Shown: positions 38,667 to 39,331 of the stretch, piece by piece
How positions within the stretch are numbered: position 1 is the stretch's first letter
Layout of the letters: each line of letters begins with the position of its first letter
Source: Candidatus Woesearchaeota archaeon
GTDB taxonomy: Archaea; Nanobdellota; Nanobdellia; SCGC-AAA011-G17; GW2011-AR20
NCBI GenBank assembly: GCA_018303025.1
Contig: JAGVYZ010000025.1
Location: 1-39,331, forward strand
Direction of reading: 5' to 3'
DNA: 39,331 nt
Position numbers and translations under genes: made by a program
The notes under the pieces: generated by a model
Told to the model about the DNA's origin: nothing
What the model saw: the letters and a program-made list of their open reading frames with translations, nothing else
The model's database searches: none

Positions 38667-38761
38667 ATATTGCCCTTTTATAAATTTCTTTTGGTTTTTG
38701 GCAAAAGAAAAACCTTTATAAGTTTTGCATAAGGCACAATATTAATGCGAGAGTGCCGGAG

Positions 38762-38774
38762 ATTTAGCCCGGAA
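38762..38774 (+). other. tRNA-Leu intron 1 (13 nt, D-loop 15/16)
   Basis: Central helix CCGG(38756-59)/CCGG(38769-72), bulges AG|A and AA|T. Confidence 0.75.
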
Positions 38775-38782
38775 TCTGGAAA

Positions 38783-38814
38783 AAGATACTAATGAAAATG
38801 TAGTATTTTTCAAG
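38783..38814 (+). other. tRNA-Leu intron 2 (32 nt, 21/22)
   Basis: Central helix TGGA/TTCA, inner helix AGATACTA/TAGTATTT, bulges AA|A and AG|A. Confidence 0.78.
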
Positions 38815-38823
38815 ACGGGCAGG

Positions 38824-38848
38824 AGCAATAAGAAAAAATTGCTGCCAA
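38824..38848 (+). other. tRNA-Leu intron 3 (25 nt, 30/31)
   Basis: Central helix GGCA/TGCC, inner helix GCAAT/ATTGC, bulges GG|A and AA|A. Confidence 0.82.
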
Positions 38849-38855
38849 ACTTAAG

Positions 38856-38875
38856 TTTTCCAACATGGAAGAGAA
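38856..38875 (+). other. tRNA-Leu intron 4 (20 nt, canonical 37/38)
   Basis: Outer helix CAGGA/TCCTG after intron 3 removal; central CTTA/AGAG with one A-A mismatch; bulges AG|T and AA|A. Confidence 0.65.
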
Positions 38876-38902
38876 ATCCTGTGGCTTAGTGCCTACGCAG
38901 GT

Positions 38903-39166
38903 TCAAATCCTGTCTCTCGCAGTACTTTCTTTTTTATAATTATCTAAAGATTTTTCAAGAGAATCATAAACCATTATTCTATGTGTTTCATCCAAAACAT
39001 ATGCTCTGCTTTTTTCTATTGTACCAGTATCATGAAATTTTCCGCCATTTAAATCCATAATCATTCCTCTTGCTGTTCTGAGAGTATTAGAATCAATATT
39101 TCCAAGATCTAACTCTTTTACATAAGAATCAATACTTGCACCAATATCAAAAAAAGCATTTATCAC
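38903..39166 (-). CDS. hypothetical protein, GTG start directly after an in-frame TAG; 3' end antisense to tRNA-Leu
   Basis: 87 aa ORF; in frame with 39167..39307. Confidence 0.4.
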   Translation of the reverse strand: MINAFFDIGASIDSYVKELDLGNIDSNTLRTARGMIMDLNGGKFHDTGTIEKSRAYVLDETHRIMVYDSLEKSLDNYKKESTARDRI

Positions 39167-39307
39167 CTAAAAAGCAGAAGGGTCATCTTTTAATCCTAAA
39201 ACAATATATATTAAACCATCAGGGTACAATTTTAGTAAATCCCTAATATCTGTACCATCCTTTCTTAGTTGTGCTAGATTATCTAGCGTTGCATCATCAA
39301 ATCTCAT
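39167..39307 (-). CDS. 46-aa ORF in frame with the downstream ORF, separated only by TAG
   Basis: MRFDDATLDNLAQLRKDGTDIRDLLKLYPDGLIYIVLGLKDDPSAF*. Confidence 0.4.
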   Translation of the reverse strand: MRFDDATLDNLAQLRKDGTDIRDLLKLYPDGLIYIVLGLKDDPSAF

Positions 39308-39331
39308 AAATAATAATAAAAGAAAAATATT

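Larger units (their letters stand above)
38747..38921 (+). tRNA. tRNA-Leu(UAA) precursor with four inferred introns; join(38747..38761,38775..38782,38815..38823,38849..38855,38876..38921)
   Basis: Spliced: GCGAGAGTGCCGGAGTCTGGAAAACGGGCAGGACTTAAGATCCTGTGGCTTAGTGCCTACGCAGGTTCAAATCCTGTCTCTCGCA (85 nt), full class II cloverleaf. Confidence 0.85.

Noticed and set aside
38747-38921. tmRNA or selenocysteine tRNA interpretation of the long tRNA-like locus
   Set aside because: The four-intron tRNA-Leu model explains all 175 nt; Sec arm lengths and tmRNA features are absent.
39140-39190. BHB intron explanation for the in-frame TAG at 39167-39169
   Set aside because: Tried the 18-nt offset given by the TGCTTTTT direct repeat; no boundary gave a paired 4-bp central helix.

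Overview
AT-rich archaeal chromosomal window. Small, gene-dense and DPANN-like in style (taxonomy is inference from gene content such as PriL, Cbf5, Rli1/ABCE1, Hjc, HerA, TrmB, PurO and a histone-fold protein). The main finding is a set of apparent bulge-helix-bulge (BHB) introns found by folding the sequence by hand. (1) A tRNA-Leu(UAA) gene at 38747-38921 (+) reads as an 85-nt canonical tRNA interrupted by FOUR short introns of 13, 32, 25 and 20 nt. (2) A cbf5 (rRNA/tRNA pseudouridine synthase) gene is split by a 15-nt insertion at 31216-31230 (- strand). The insertion carries an in-frame UGA, lies inside the codon of the catalytic Asp of the GTLDP motif, and folds into a BHB with 3-nt bulges and a 4-bp central helix. 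All ten inferred splice-site bulges share the pattern R-R|W. Other notable content: a 680-aa LAGLIDADG intein with extra HTH-like segments in the Walker A motif of a HerA-family ATPase; a purine cluster purC-purO-AICARFT-purB; three adjacent Nudix genes, two with enlarged Nudix boxes; alpha-alpha toroid proteins, one with a DADST motif; a dispersed intergenic repeat family; a shared TATCGA-containing upstream motif; and small zinc-ribbon ORFs, one absent from the ORF track. No CRISPR array, rRNA or transposase was seen.
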